A DNA stretch of 64,000 nt from Citrobacter freundii ATCC 8090 = MTCC 1658 = NBRC 12681 (GCF_011064845.1 NZ_CP049015.1:4402001-4466000); one strand, 5' to 3'; positions 1 through 10,964 are shown, counted from the stretch's first letter. Program-made: numbers and translations. The notes: generated from the sequence alone by a model not told the origin.

Positions 1-762
1 AACGATCTGCGCCCCCTGCATTGCGGCAATCACCGCGCACGCAAGACTACCGCTCAGGCGTTCAGATGGCCCCACATTCAGTAACTGACCGACCATTGAT
101 TTTCGTGACATCCCAACCAGCAGCGGCAGATTAAAATGATGAAACTCCGCCAGACGTGCCAGTAATGTGTAGTTGTGAGTGAGATTTTTACCGAATCCGA
201 ACCCGGGGTCGAGCAACAATTTATCTTTTGTGATTCCAGCCCGCTCGCAACGTGCTATTTGCTCAACAAAGTAACGATCTACCTCAGCAAAAACATCCTC
301 ATACTTTGGCGCTTCCTGCATGGTTTTCGGCTGCCCCTGCATATGCATCAGGCAAACCGGCAATCCGGTCTCCGCTGCGGCTTCCAACGCTCCAGGCTCC
401 GAGAGTGAGCGAATGTCATTGATGATATGCGCGCCAACTCTGGCGCATTCGCGGATCACTTCGGGCTTTGAGGTATCAACCGAAATCCACACTTCAAAAC
501 GCTGAGCAATCGCCTCCACCACAGGGATCACTCGCTGCAACTCTTCTTCCACACTCACATCAGCCGCGCCCGGACGCGTGGACTCACCACCCACATCAAT
601 GATAGTCGCCCCGGCGTTAATCATCAGGTTTGCGTGTTTTACCGCCTCAACCAAAGAGTTGTGCGCTCCACCATCGGAAAATGAGTCTGGCGTGACGTTC
701 AAAATCCCCATGACGTGCGGATGGCTGAGATCCAGTGAAGAACCCTGAGCAAAGAGTTTCAT
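1..762 (-). CDS. folP: Dihydropteroate synthase (3' end outside window)
   Basis: Condenses 6-hydroxymethyl-dihydropterin pyrophosphate with p-aminobenzoate in folate synthesis; cytoplasmic and the sulfonamide target. The first 254 codons are present, against about 282 in E. coli, and the frame runs off the window edge. Visible family motifs are GILNVTPDSFSDGG near residues 19-32, the loop DVGGESTRPGA near 56-66, and LLDPGFGFGKN further on. The ATG at 762 has an AGGGA ribosome site about 7 bases upstream. It lies directly downstream of ftsH on the same strand but a terminator-like hairpin separates the two. Identification is by family recognition; nothing unusual in the visible part. Confidence 0.97.
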   Translation of the reverse strand, partial: MKLFAQGSSLDLSHPHVMGILNVTPDSFSDGGAHNSLVEAVKHANLMINAGATIIDVGGESTRPGAADVSVEEELQRVIPVVEAIAQRFEVWISVDTSKPEVIRECARVGAHIINDIRSLSEPGALEAAAETGLPVCLMHMQGQPKTMQEAPKYEDVFAEVDRYFVEQIARCERAGITKDKLLLDPGFGFGKNLTHNYTLLARLAEFHHFNLPLLVGMSRKSMVGQLLNVGPSERLSGSLACAVIAAMQGAQIV

Positions 763-800
763 AGTTTTATCCCTGGTAAAATCTTGAATATGCAGATAAG

Positions 801-830
801 AAAAACCCCGGAGCAAGCCCCAGGGTTTTC
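801..830 (-). terminator. Rho-independent terminator after ftsH
   Basis: A 13-bp stem (two G-U pairs, 3-base centre) flanked by A- and T-rich arms between the ftsH stop and the folP start. Read on the minus strand the hairpin ends in GGGGTTTTT. It would end or attenuate ftsH transcripts before folP; its symmetry could also stop plus-strand transcripts. Confidence 0.75.
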
Positions 831-860
831 AATTAAAACACGGTCATCATCTACGATAAC

Positions 861-2804
861 TTATTTGTCGCCCAGCTGCTCTGACATAGTGCCAGAGTCC
901 GGCGCACGCGGTTCATCAACCGGACGCGGTGCACTCGGCTTGCCGGTGCTGCCAGAGTTGTTGTTAGAAGAACCCGGTTCTTCCCAACCCGCAGGCGGAC
1001 GCACATCGCGGCGAGCCATCAGATCGTCAATCTGCGGCGCATCGATAGTCTCATATTTCATGAGCGCATCTTTCATCGAGTGCAGAATGTCCATGTTTTC
1101 GTTCAGCAAACGACGTGCACGGTCATAGTTACGCTCAATCAGCAGTTTAACTTCCTGATCGATAATGCGAGCGGTTTCATCGGACATGTGTTTCGCTTTC
1201 GCCACAGAACGTCCCAGGAACACTTCGCCTTCTTCTTCAGCGTACAGCAACGGACCGAGTTTATCGGAGAAGCCCCACTGAGTAACCATGTTACGCGCCA
1301 GGTTAGTCGCGACTTTAATGTCGTTCGACGCACCGGTAGAAACATGTTCAGCACCGTAGATGATCTCTTCCGCGAGACGGCCACCGTACAATGTGGAGAT
1401 CTGACTTTCCAGTTTCTGACGGCTGGCGCTGATTGCATCGCCTTCAGGCAGGAAGAAGGTCACACCCAGCGCACGACCGCGCGGGATAATCGTCACTTTG
1501 TGCACCGGATCGTGTTCCGGCACCAGGCGACCGATAATCGCGTGGCCTGCTTCGTGATACGCGGTAGATTCTTTCTGCGCTTCCGTCATCACCATGGAGC
1601 GACGTTCCGCACCCATCATGATTTTGTCTTTCGCTTTTTCGAACTCAACCATCGACACTACGCGCTTGTTGCCACGAGCAGCAAACAGTGCCGCTTCGTT
1701 GACCAGGTTCGCGAGGTCCGCACCGGAGAAGCCAGGCGTACCACGTGCAATGATTGCCGCATCGATATCCGGAGACAGCGGCACGCGACGCATATGCACT
1801 TTCAGGATCTGTTCACGACCGCGAACGTCCGGCAGACCAACCACAACCTGACGGTCGAAACGGCCTGGACGAAGCAGCGCAGGGTCAAGAACGTCCGGAC
1901 GGTTAGTCGCTGCGATAACGATAATACCTTCGTTACCCTCGAAGCCGTCCATCTCAACCAGCATCTGGTTCAGCGTCTGTTCACGTTCATCGTGACCACC
2001 GCCCAGACCTGCGCCACGCTGGCGGCCTACGGCGTCGATTTCATCGATGAAGATGATGCACGGTGCCGCTTTTTTGGCTTGTTCGAACATGTCACGCACA
2101 CGAGATGCACCGACACCCACGAACATTTCCACGAAATCAGAACCGGAAATTGTGAAGAATGGAACCTTCGCTTCACCAGCGATAGCTTTCGCCAGCAGGG
2201 TTTTACCCGTACCCGGAGGACCGACCATCAGGACGCCTTTCGGGATTTTACCGCCCAGTTTCTGGAAACGGCTCGGTTCGCGCAGATACTCAACCAGCTC
2301 AGCGACTTCTTCTTTTGCTTCGTCACAACCCGCAACGTCAGCAAAAGTCGTTTTGATCTGATCTTCCGTCAGCATGCGCGCTTTGCTCTTGCCGAACGAC
2401 ATGGCACCTTTGCCACCACCGCCCTGCATCTGACGCATGAAGAAGATCCAGACACCAATCAGCAGCAGCATTGGGAACCAGGAAATGAAGATAGAAGCCA
2501 GCAGGCTCGGCTCTTCAGGTGGTTCGCCAACAACCTTGACGTTTTTGGTCAGCAGGTTATCAAGCAGCTTCGGATCGTTAACCGGGATGTAGGTCGTGTA
2601 ACGGTTACTATCTTTCTTGGTAACGTTAATCTCACGTCCGTTGATCTTCGCTTCACGAACCTGGTCCTGATTGACCTCTTGCAGGAAGGTAGAGTAATCA
2701 ACCTTACGGCCATTAGACTCGCTGGGCCCAAAGCTCTGGAATACTGACATCAGCACAACGGCAATGACCAGCCAGAGAATTAGGTTTTTCGCCATGTCAC
2801 TCAA
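861..2804 (-). CDS. ftsH: ATP-dependent zinc metalloprotease FtsH
   Basis: Inner-membrane AAA protease that degrades unassembled membrane proteins and regulators such as sigma-32 and LpxC. Two N-terminal membrane segments (about 8-25 and 100-122) flank a periplasmic domain. The AAA module has Walker A GPPGTGKT at 195-202, Walker B IIFIDEID at 250-257 and the second-region-of-homology arginines in RPGRFDR at 312-318. The zinc site HEAGH is at 417-421. The start is ambiguous: TTG at 2804 has GAGG 8 bases upstream, while the ATG three codons later (2795) gives the 644-residue form usually quoted for E. coli. It lies 90 bases downstream of rlmE, as in the heat-shock operon of E. coli. Confidence 0.98.
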   Translation of the reverse strand: MSDMAKNLILWLVIAVVLMSVFQSFGPSESNGRKVDYSTFLQEVNQDQVREAKINGREINVTKKDSNRYTTYIPVNDPKLLDNLLTKNVKVVGEPPEEPSLLASIFISWFPMLLLIGVWIFFMRQMQGGGGKGAMSFGKSKARMLTEDQIKTTFADVAGCDEAKEEVAELVEYLREPSRFQKLGGKIPKGVLMVGPPGTGKTLLAKAIAGEAKVPFFTISGSDFVEMFVGVGASRVRDMFEQAKKAAPCIIFIDEIDAVGRQRGAGLGGGHDEREQTLNQMLVEMDGFEGNEGIIVIAATNRPDVLDPALLRPGRFDRQVVVGLPDVRGREQILKVHMRRVPLSPDIDAAIIARGTPGFSGADLANLVNEAALFAARGNKRVVSMVEFEKAKDKIMMGAERRSMVMTEAQKESTAYHEAGHAIIGRLVPEHDPVHKVTIIPRGRALGVTFFLPEGDAISASRQKLESQISTLYGGRLAEEIIYGAEHVSTGASNDIKVATNLARNMVTQWGFSDKLGPLLYAEEEGEVFLGRSVAKAKHMSDETARIIDQEVKLLIERNYDRARRLLNENMDILHSMKDALMKYETIDAPQIDDLMARRDVRPPAGWEEPGSSNNNSGSTGKPSAPRPVDEPRAPDSGTMSEQLGDK

Positions 2805-2894
2805 GGGATTAACCTCATATTACAACTGTGTTAAAAACAGCGTCAGGATACTCTATATCCAGTTTCTTTCAAACTTTCGTTTGAAATCTGCCGG

Positions 2895-3524
2895 TTATGG
2901 TTTACGCCCGGTCGCTACAATATACACTTCACGCGAACGGGCGCGAGAAGAGTCCGGCTTACGAACTTTGACCTTCGTAAACAGGGAGCGAATCTCTCTT
3001 AGATACTCATCGAAGCCTTCGCCCTGGAACACCTTCACTACAAAACTACCACCTGGCGCTAATACATCACGAGCCATTCCAAGCGCCAGCTCTACCAGAT
3101 ACATGGCCCGGGGAATATCCACCGCCGGTGTTCCACACATATTTGGCGCCATATCAGACATGACAACTTGTACTTTACTGTCACCTACGCGTTCAAGTAA
3201 CGCTTTCAGGACTAATTCATCACGAAAGTCGCCCTGAAGGAAGTCCACACCAACGATTGGATCCATAGGTAAAAGATCGCAAGCGATAATGCGGCCGGTG
3301 TTGCCGATCTGCGTAACTGCATATTGCGACCAGCCACCGGGTGCAGCTCCGAGATCAACTATCGTCATCCCCGGTTTAAAAATTTTGTCACTTTGCTGTA
3401 TTTCATCAAGTTTAAACCAGGCACGGGAACGTAACCCCTTTTTCTGCGCCTGTTGAACATATTTATCGCTAAAGTGTTCCTGAAGCCAGCGACTCGAGCT
3501 GGCAGAACGCTTTTTACCTGTCAT
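2895..3524 (-). CDS. rlmE: 23S rRNA 2'-O-methyltransferase RlmE (FtsJ/RrmJ)
   Basis: Methylates the 2'-O of U2552 in 23S rRNA during late 50S assembly using S-adenosylmethionine. Length 209 residues as in E. coli. The SAM motif DLGAAPGG lies at 57-64, and the K-D-K-E catalytic tetrad is visible as Lys38, Asp124, Lys164 and Glu199. First gene of the rlmE-ftsH unit, divergent from yhbY; a sigma-32-type promoter lies 74-102 bases upstream of its ATG, fitting its known heat-shock induction. Confidence 0.98.
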   Translation of the reverse strand: MTGKKRSASSSRWLQEHFSDKYVQQAQKKGLRSRAWFKLDEIQQSDKIFKPGMTIVDLGAAPGGWSQYAVTQIGNTGRIIACDLLPMDPIVGVDFLQGDFRDELVLKALLERVGDSKVQVVMSDMAPNMCGTPAVDIPRAMYLVELALGMARDVLAPGGSFVVKVFQGEGFDEYLREIRSLFTKVKVRKPDSSRARSREVYIVATGRKP

Positions 3525-3597
3525 TTCACATTCCCAAAGGGCAGTTCATCGTAACCAATGGTGTAAATTTCTACACAGCTATTTGGTGATATATGGG

Positions 3598-3626
3598 AGA
3601 TGGCGGTAGAATGACCCGTTTTCAAT
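3598..3626 (-). promoter_or_regulatory. Sigma-32-type heat-shock promoter for rlmE-ftsH
   Basis: On the minus strand ATTGAAA (3626-3620) and CGCCATCT (3605-3598) are separated by 14 bases. They match the sigma-32 consensus elements CTTGAAA and CCCCATNT with one mismatch each at normal spacing. The site sits inside the leader of the divergent gene yhbY. Assignment rests on consensus match and on known heat-shock control of ftsJ-ftsH in E. coli. Confidence 0.8.
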
Positions 3627-3649
3627 CCCAACGTAAGCAAAAATATACG

Positions 3650-3943
3650 ATGAATCTGAGTACTAAACAAAAACAGCACCTGAAAGGTCTGGCACATCCG
3701 CTCAAGCCTGTAGTTATGCTTGGCAACAATGGTTTGACCGAAGGGGTACTGGCCGAGATTGAACAAGCGTTAGAGCACCATGAACTTATCAAGGTGAAAA
3801 TCGCCTCGGAAGATCGCGATACTAAAACCTTGATCGTGGAAGCTATCGTACGCGAAACCGGCGCCTGTAATGTGCAGGTCATCGGCAAAACGCTGGTACT
3901 GTATCGCCCGACTAAAGAACGTAAAATCTCGCTGCCACGCTAA
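3650..3943 (+). CDS. yhbY: Ribosome assembly RNA-binding protein YhbY
   Basis: CRM-domain RNA-binding protein of 97 residues associated with pre-50S particles. The sequence carries the CRM core: GLAHPLKPVVMLGNNGLTEG near residues 13-32, and NVQVIGKTLVLYRP near the C-terminus. The start MNLSTKQKQ at 3650 gives the family length; the frame is open further upstream (from 3593), but that extension overlaps the rlmE promoter and is probably not translated. Divergent from rlmE, convergent with greA. Confidence 0.95.
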   Translation: MNLSTKQKQHLKGLAHPLKPVVMLGNNGLTEGVLAEIEQALEHHELIKVKIASEDRDTKTLIVEAIVRETGACNVQVIGKTLVLYRPTKERKISLPR

Positions 3944-4032
3944 GAATATCCCAAAGTTGAACACGAAGTTTGTGTAAAACGCGGGGTTTTCCGCTAGCAG
4001 GAGAGCAAAATGCCACGCTCTCTTCGTTGATA

Positions 4033-4055
4033 AAAGGCCGCTATGCGGCCTTTTT
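4033..4055. terminator. Bidirectional terminator between yhbY and greA
   Basis: Stem AAAGGCCG/CGGCCTTT with a 4-5 base loop and a T-run on the plus side (A-run at the 5' arm for the minus strand). It lies between two convergent genes and can serve both. Confidence 0.85.
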
Positions 4056-4096
4056 CCTTTCTTTACAATGTATCAACATCTTAACCAAGATGCGAA

Positions 4097-4573
4097 TTAC
4101 AGGTATTCTACTTTCGTCACTTCATATTCCACTTCGCCGCCCGGCGTTTTGATAACCACGACGTCATCCTGCTCTTTACCGATAAGGCCACGAGCGATAG
4201 GCGAGTTCACTGAAATCAGGTTCTGTTTAAAATCGGCTTCATCATCGCCGACAATACGCCAGGTCTGCTCTTCATCGTTATCAAGATTCAACACAGTAAC
4301 CGTCGCGCCGAAAACAACGCGGCCATTGTTCGGCATTTTAGTAACGTCGATTACCTGCGCGTTGGACAGTTTAGCCTCGATATCTTTAATGCGTCCTTCG
4401 CAGAAACCCTGCTGTTCGCGCGCCGCGTGATACTCCGCGTTCTCTTTCAGGTCACCGTGCTCACGCGCTTCAGCGATAGCGGCAATAATTTCAGGACGGC
4501 GCACAGATTTCAGAAAATCCAGCTCTTCGCGCAGTTTTTCAGCACCACGTAAGGTCATCGGGATAGCTTGCAT
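4097..4573 (-). CDS. greA: Transcription elongation factor GreA
   Basis: Enters the RNA polymerase secondary channel and stimulates cleavage of the backtracked 3' RNA end. Length 158 residues as in E. coli. The N-terminal coiled-coil hairpin (about 8-75) carries the tip motif with acidic residues in [12 protein letters not shown] (about 37-48); the C-terminal FKBP-like globular domain holds [10 protein letters not shown]. It has a long leader (4574-4750) with a terminator-like hairpin, matching the attenuated greA leader of E. coli. Confidence 0.98.
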   Translation of the reverse strand: MQAIPMTLRGAEKLREELDFLKSVRRPEIIAAIAEAREHGDLKENAEYHAAREQQGFCEGRIKDIEAKLSNAQVIDVTKMPNNGRVVFGATVTVLNLDNDEEQTWRIVGDDEADFKQNLISVNSPIARGLIGKEQDDVVVIKTPGGEVEYEVTKVEYL

Positions 4574-4666
4574 TTGTTATACCTCTTGAACATTCCTGTA
4601 GGGGGCAGTTGCTCTCACCCCGGCTGCTAAGCCCACCCTGGCGAATGTCATGCCAGAGTCAGAAGC

Positions 4667-4702
4667 AAAAAAATACCGACCCGGGGCTCAAGGTCCCAGG
4701 TC
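4667..4702 (-). terminator. Attenuator hairpin in the greA leader (GraL-type RNA end)
   Basis: On the minus strand an 8-bp stem GACCTGGG/CCCGGGTC with a 9-base loop is followed by GGTA and seven Ts. It lies about 95 bases upstream of the greA ATG, so transcription stopping here would yield a short leader RNA. E. coli is known to make the small RNA GraL by termination in this leader. The 5' end of the RNA cannot be set from sequence alone. Confidence 0.65.
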
Positions 4703-4747
4703 AGCTACAATTCTCTATTTGATGATCATTTTACCCTGGAGTTCCTT

Positions 4748-4852
4748 ATGGGTCATCGTTTACTTTTTGGGGCGTTGCGCCGTAGTATGACGGCCTGTTT
4801 CCAGGTTGTTAGCGCGAGATTATGCGATTTTCCAGATTTACCATCGGATTGA
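4748..4852 (+). CDS. Possible 34-codon leader ORF overlapping dacB
   Basis: Short open frame starting ATG GGT CAT CGT with a good ribosome site (TGGAG, 6-base spacing). It ends at a TGA 31 bases inside dacB, in a different frame. The dacB start itself has only a weak ribosome site (GAG 3 bases away), so translation of this leader might help open the dacB start. The peptide (begins MGHRLLFG) resembles nothing I recognise. It could be chance. Confidence 0.3.
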   Translation: MGHRLLFGALRRSMTACFQVVSARLCDFPDLPSD

Positions 4853-6255
4853 CTGCCAGTATAGCGTTCAGTGTTCAGGCTGCGAACGTCGACGAGTATA
4901 TCAATCAGCTCCCTGCCGGGGCCAACCTCGCCCTTATGGTACAGAAGGTTGGCGCACCTGCACCCGCTATTGATTTTCATAGCCAGCAGATGGCGCTGCC
5001 GGCCAGTACCCAGAAAGTGATCACCGCGCTGGCGGCATTGATTCAGCTCGGGCCTGACTTTCGTTTTACCACTACGCTTGAGACTAAAGGCAACGTGGAA
5101 GGCGGCGTATTGAAAGGTGACTTAGTGGCACGATTTGGTGCTGATCCGACGCTAAAACGCCAGGATATTCGCAATATGGTGGCAACCCTGAAAAAATCAG
5201 GCGTGACGCAAATTGCCGGAAATGTCCTGATCGACACCTCTATTTTCGCCAGTCATGATAAAGCGCCCGGTTGGCCCTGGAACGACATGACGCAGTGTTT
5301 TAGCGCACCGCCCGCAGCGGCTATTGTCGATAGAAACTGTTTCTCGGTTTCACTCTACAGCGCGCAAAAACCCAACGATCTCGCCTTTATTCGCGTGGCA
5401 TCTTATTACCCGGTCACCATGTTCAGTCAGGTGCGTACTCTCGCCCGAGGTTCTGCGGAAGCGCAATATTGTGAACTGGATGTGGTTCCCGGCGATCTCA
5501 ACCGCTATACGCTAACCGGATGCCTGCCCCAACGAGCCGATCCGCTGCCGCTGGCGTTCGCCATTCAGGACGGAGCCAGCTATGCCGGGGCGATTATCAA
5601 AGATGAGCTAAAACAAGCAGGTATCACCTACAGCGGTACGCTGCTGCGCCAGACGCTGGTCAACGAGCCGGGAACGGTGGTCGCCAGTAAGCAGTCAGCG
5701 CCACTGCATGACCTGCTTAAGATTATGCTGAAAAAATCGGACAACATGATTGCCGATACCGTTTTCCGTATGATTGGTCATGTCCGATTTAACGTGCCAG
5801 GCACCTGGCGGGCGGGTTCTGATGCCGTACGCCAGATTTTGCGTCAGCAGGCGGGCGTTGATATCGGCAACACCATTATTGCCGACGGTTCAGGCCTCTC
5901 CCGGCATAACCTGATTGCCCCGGCGACCATGATGCAGGTGCTGCAATATATCGCTCAACACGATAACGAGCTGAACTTTATCACTATGCTGCCGCTGGCG
6001 GGGCACGACGGCTCCCTGCAATACCGTGCGGGTCTGCATCAGGCTGGTGTGGATGGCAAAGTATCGGCGAAGACAGGCTCGCTGCAAGGAGTCTATAACC
6101 TTGCTGGCTTCATTACCACGGCAAGCGGCCAACGCATGGCATTCGTGCAGTATTTGTCTGGTTATGCGGTAGAGCCGGCTGACCAGCGTAATCGCCGTAT
6201 TCCGTTGGTGCGCTTCGAGAGCCGGTTGTACAAAGACATTTATCAGAATAACTAG
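4822..6255 (+). CDS. dacB: D-alanyl-D-alanine carboxypeptidase/endopeptidase PBP4
   Basis: Class C low-molecular-weight penicillin-binding protein; periplasmic DD-carboxypeptidase and DD-endopeptidase acting on peptidoglycan cross-links. Length 477 residues as in E. coli. A Sec signal peptide ends at Ala20 (SVQA|AN). All three active-site motifs are intact: STQK at 62-65 with nucleophile Ser62, SDN at 306-308 and KTG at 417-419. Single gene, divergent from greA and convergent with obgE. Confidence 0.98.
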   Translation: MRFSRFTIGLTASIAFSVQAANVDEYINQLPAGANLALMVQKVGAPAPAIDFHSQQMALPASTQKVITALAALIQLGPDFRFTTTLETKGNVEGGVLKGDLVARFGADPTLKRQDIRNMVATLKKSGVTQIAGNVLIDTSIFASHDKAPGWPWNDMTQCFSAPPAAAIVDRNCFSVSLYSAQKPNDLAFIRVASYYPVTMFSQVRTLARGSAEAQYCELDVVPGDLNRYTLTGCLPQRADPLPLAFAIQDGASYAGAIIKDELKQAGITYSGTLLRQTLVNEPGTVVASKQSAPLHDLLKIMLKKSDNMIADTVFRMIGHVRFNVPGTWRAGSDAVRQILRQQAGVDIGNTIIADGSGLSRHNLIAPATMMQVLQYIAQHDNELNFITMLPLAGHDGSLQYRAGLHQAGVDGKVSAKTGSLQGVYNLAGFITTASGQRMAFVQYLSGYAVEPADQRNRRIPLVRFESRLYKDIYQNN

Positions 6256-6265
6256 ATTTTGAAGA

Positions 6266-6298
6266 TGCCGGATGGCGCTTACGCTTATCCGGCCTACG
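6266..6298. repeat. REP (palindromic) element after dacB
   Basis: Typical REP palindrome TGCCGGATGGCG...TTATCCGGCCTACG between dacB and the terminator shared with obgE. Confidence 0.85.
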
Positions 6299-6310
6299 CA
6301 AACTGGAAAC

Positions 6311-6340
6311 AAAAACCCCGGCAACATGGCCGGGGTTTTT
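6311..6340. terminator. Bidirectional terminator dacB/obgE
   Basis: Perfect stem AAAAACCCCGGC/GCCGGGGTTTTT around the loop between two convergent genes, with T-runs on both strands. Confidence 0.9.
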
Positions 6341-6347
6341 CATGCGA

Positions 6348-7535
<1,188 letters not shown>

Positions 7536-8501
7536 TCATTCGCCTGAGCGGGGTTGCGAAACCACCGTTTCATGCTTACGTAAACCGCCCCAAATTCGAT
7601 GACCAATGGCGGAATACATCGCGCCCGCAACCACGATAAACGCACCGAGATAACCTAATAGGTTTAGCATCGGTCTGGCGAAGAAATCGGGCCAGGCCAG
7701 TGATAATAAATCTGAAAATAACAACGTAAACAGCGGTGTGAGCGTGATAATAGCGCTCACCTGCGCCGCCTGCCAACGCGCCATCGCTTCCGCAAGAGCG
7801 CCGTATCCTACCAGCGTATTCAGGCCGCAGAATATCAGGCATGCCAGCTGCCAGTCGCTGAGCTGCGTGATGACACCGGGTTTAGCCAGCGGCAACAACG
7901 CAATCGTACATAAAGTGTACAGTAAAAACAGGATCTGCGGTGATGCCAGGCGGCGCAATAACACCTTTTGTGCGACCCCATAGCTCACCCAGACCATCGC
8001 CGCACCGACACCAAAGATAACGCCCCAGGTGTAATCGGTGAGTCGGGTAAAAATTTCGATCAGACTGGTATTAAAAAACAGGACCAGGCCGCTCAGAAGC
8101 ATAATGGCGCCAATCACCTGCGTGCCGCGCATCTTTTCTTTCAGGATAAAGACGCTAGCGATCATCATACCAACCGGTGACAGCTGACCGATAACCTGCG
8201 AAGCCGTTGGGCTCAAATACTGCAAGGATGAACTAAACAGAATGAAGTTACCGAACAGCCCACCGGTTGCGATAGCCAGCAACACCAGCCAACGCGCTTT
8301 GCGAAAAATACGCAATGGAGGGAGCTTTTTTTTAACCGCAAGAATAGCGCCAAGGCCAACGCTTGCCATTAAAAAACGGTAGAACACCACGGTAGGAGGC
8401 TCCATCACCTCCAGCACTTGCTTCATTGCTATTGGCAAAGCCCCCCAACATACTGCCGTTGTGAGTGCTAACAGAATACCAATGCCTGCCTGTTGCTTCA
8501 T
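7536..8501 (-). CDS. yhbE: EamA/DMT-family inner membrane transporter YhbE
   Basis: Integral membrane protein of 321 residues with about ten hydrophobic segments arranged as two EamA repeats (for example near 8-30, 34-55, 70-90, and again from 150 to 290). Substrate unknown. Sits between rpmA and obgE on the same strand, 15 bases upstream of obgE, so the two are probably cotranscribed. Confidence 0.93.
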   Translation of the reverse strand: MKQQAGIGILLALTTAVCWGALPIAMKQVLEVMEPPTVVFYRFLMASVGLGAILAVKKKLPPLRIFRKARWLVLLAIATGGLFGNFILFSSSLQYLSPTASQVIGQLSPVGMMIASVFILKEKMRGTQVIGAIMLLSGLVLFFNTSLIEIFTRLTDYTWGVIFGVGAAMVWVSYGVAQKVLLRRLASPQILFLLYTLCTIALLPLAKPGVITQLSDWQLACLIFCGLNTLVGYGALAEAMARWQAAQVSAIITLTPLFTLLFSDLLSLAWPDFFARPMLNLLGYLGAFIVVAGAMYSAIGHRIWGGLRKHETVVSQPRSGE

Positions 8502-8575
8502 GCCGTATTCCCTGCAAGGGCTCGTTTCCGGGTTGTCACGGCGTGACGAGCGTATTTACCGGCCGTCGAATGTAA

Positions 8576-8605
8576 AAAGCCCCGCAACGTGTTGCGGGGC
8601 TTTTA
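8576..8605 (-). terminator. Terminator or attenuator between rpmA and yhbE
   Basis: Strong stem AAAGCCCCGCAAC/GTTGCGGGGCTTT; on the minus strand it is followed by TTTTTACA. It would cut transcription after the ribosomal protein genes and lower yhbE-obgE expression relative to rplU-rpmA. Confidence 0.85.
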
Positions 8606-8628
8606 TCCGTTACCGGGACGCGAAAAAC

Positions 8629-8886
<258 letters not shown>

Positions 8887-8905
8887 TTAATCTGCTCCCC
8901 TTAAC

Positions 8906-9253
<348 letters not shown>

Positions 9254-9289
9254 TCAGAGTGCGCTATAAATATTCACAATAGGGCGCGA

Positions 9290-9318
9290 ATATTACGCAA
9301 AACGCGAGCCTTTGACAA
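9290..9318 (-). promoter_or_regulatory. Sigma-70 promoter for rplU-rpmA
   Basis: TTGTCA (9318-9313) and TAATAT (9295-9290) are separated by exactly 17 bases on the minus strand. A GC-rich discriminator CGCGCCC follows, typical of growth-rate-controlled ribosomal promoters. Confidence 0.8.
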
Positions 9319-9475
9319 GTGCTACCGTCAATACATGAAGAAAAAAAACACAACACGTACGGTAACGTTTATCTACGGCGTTTTTTCAGTACAATCAGCA
9401 TATATTTATAACCCTAAACCCGACGTTACCTTCTCATACAGTAAGGTAATCGGGGCGAGAAGCCCGGCTTTTGCG

Positions 9476-10447
9476 ATGAATTTAGAAAAAATCAATGAGT
9501 TAACCGCGCAAGATATGGCGGGGGTCAATGCGACAATCCTTGAACAGCTCAATTCTGACGTTCAGTTGATCAATCAACTGGGGTACTACATCGTTAGCGG
9601 TGGCGGAAAACGCATTCGCCCAATGATCGCCGTCCTCGCAGCGCGGGCCGTTGGTTACCAGGAAAATGCGCACGTTACGATTGCGGCCCTCATCGAGTTT
9701 ATCCACACAGCGACCCTGCTGCACGATGATGTTGTGGATGAGTCAGACATGCGCCGTGGGAAAGCTACGGCAAATGCGGCGTTTGGTAATGCGGCCAGCG
9801 TGCTGGTTGGCGATTTTATCTATACCCGCGCATTTCAGATGATGACCAGCCTTGGCTCGTTGAAAGTGCTGGAAGTCATGTCGAAAGCAGTCAACGTCAT
9901 CGCCGAAGGTGAAGTCTTGCAGCTGATGAACGTCAACGACCCAGACATCACCGAAGAAAACTATATGCGCGTCATCTACAGTAAGACGGCGCGGTTGTTT
10001 GAAGCGGCAGCCCAATGTTCAGGCATTCTGGCTGGCTGTAGCGAAGAACAAGAAAAAGGGTTGCAGGATTATGGCCGTTATCTCGGTACAGCTTTCCAGT
10101 TAATTGACGATTTGCTGGATTACAGCGCAGATGGCGAGCAGCTGGGTAAAAACGTCGGTGATGACCTCAACGAGGGTAAACCTACGCTGCCGCTGCTGCA
10201 TGCCATGCGCCACGGTACTCCAGAACAAGCGCTAATGATCCGCCAGGCCATTGAGCAAGGTAATGGTCGTCACCTTCTGGAGCCGGTTCTGGAAGCGATG
10301 AACGCCTGTGGTTCCCTGGAGTGGACGCGCCAACGTGCAGAAGAAGAGGCTGATAAGGCCATCGCTGCGTTGCAGGTGCTGCCTGATACGCCGTGGAGAG
10401 AAGCGCTGATTGGTCTGGCACATATCGCCGTACAGCGCGACCGTTAA
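9476..10447 (+). CDS. ispB: Octaprenyl diphosphate synthase
   Basis: Makes the C40 side chain of ubiquinone and menaquinone by adding isopentenyl units to farnesyl diphosphate. Both aspartate-rich motifs are present: DDVVD at 84-88 and DDLLD at 211-215, with GGGKRIRP at 42-49. The start MNLEKINELTAQ at 9476 yields the 323 residues of the E. coli enzyme; the same frame stays open to 8951 but that stretch is antisense to rplU and has no family match. Confidence 0.98.
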   Translation: MNLEKINELTAQDMAGVNATILEQLNSDVQLINQLGYYIVSGGGKRIRPMIAVLAARAVGYQENAHVTIAALIEFIHTATLLHDDVVDESDMRRGKATANAAFGNAASVLVGDFIYTRAFQMMTSLGSLKVLEVMSKAVNVIAEGEVLQLMNVNDPDITEENYMRVIYSKTARLFEAAAQCSGILAGCSEEQEKGLQDYGRYLGTAFQLIDDLLDYSADGEQLGKNVGDDLNEGKPTLPLLHAMRHGTPEQALMIRQAIEQGNGRHLLEPVLEAMNACGSLEWTRQRAEEEADKAIAALQVLPDTPWREALIGLAHIAVQRDR

Positions 10448-10468
10448 TTCCCTACAGCATCCTCCCTC

Positions 10469-10496
10469 ATCCCGTGCTCTGCACGGGATTTTTTTA
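10469..10496 (+). terminator. Terminator after ispB
   Basis: Stem TCCCGTGC/GCACGGGA with a TCT loop followed by seven Ts, 22 bases after the ispB stop. Confidence 0.92.
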
Positions 10497-10669
10497 TAAG
10501 TTCTAGTAACCCCCCCACTCTCCTCCGGATAATCACGCAGAACCTTGGCATATTCTGAATATACAGACACTTTACATGAACATTTTAGAACATTCGTTCT
10601 TCGGGCGTTATAGTGTCGCCACAACCGATCGTGGAACCGTAAGTCGTTAACCAAAGGAGAGATGAATTT

Positions 10670-10954
10670 ATGGAAAACAAGCTGATTGACTGGCATCCGG
10701 CCGACATCATCGCCGGACTGCGCAAGAAAGGGACCTCAATGGCCGCTGAATCACGTAAAAATGGATTGAGTTCATCAACGCTGGCAAATGCGTTAACGAG
10801 ACCATGGCCAAAAGGTGAGTTGATTATCGCCCGGGCACTGGGAACTGATCCCTGGGTGATTTGGCCGTCACGCTATCACGATGCCAAAACGCATGAGTTC
10901 ATCGACAGAACGCGGATGATGAGGAGTCGCAGAGAGAAAAAGAATCCGGAATGA
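10670..10954 (+). CDS. sfsB: DNA-binding transcriptional regulator SfsB (Ner-like, Nlp)
   Basis: Small helix-turn-helix protein of the phage Mu Ner family, 94 residues here against 92 in E. coli, where it was described as affecting maltose gene expression. The Ner-like core covers WHPADIIAGLRKKG and the recognition region SSSTLANALTRPWPKGE (about 35-51). The C-terminal tail is rich in R and K and differs from E. coli. An AAGGAGAG ribosome site precedes the ATG at 10670. Monocistronic, convergent with murA. Confidence 0.93.
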   Translation: MENKLIDWHPADIIAGLRKKGTSMAAESRKNGLSSSTLANALTRPWPKGELIIARALGTDPWVIWPSRYHDAKTHEFIDRTRMMRSRREKKNPE

Positions 10955-10964
10955 ACATTGAGCT

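Noticed and set aside
1080..2747. A 555-codon open frame on the plus strand opposite ftsH
   Set aside because: Composition and length follow from the codon use of ftsH on the other strand; no ribosome site, no domain, and ftsH is certain.
3970..4152. 60-codon frame downstream of yhbY
   Set aside because: Runs through the yhbY/greA terminator and the greA 3' end; no ribosome site.
6266..6298. Repeated GGATAAGG/CCGGCCTACG sequences considered as CRISPR repeats
   Set aside because: They are scattered single or paired REP palindromes in gene gaps, without regular spacers or cas genes.
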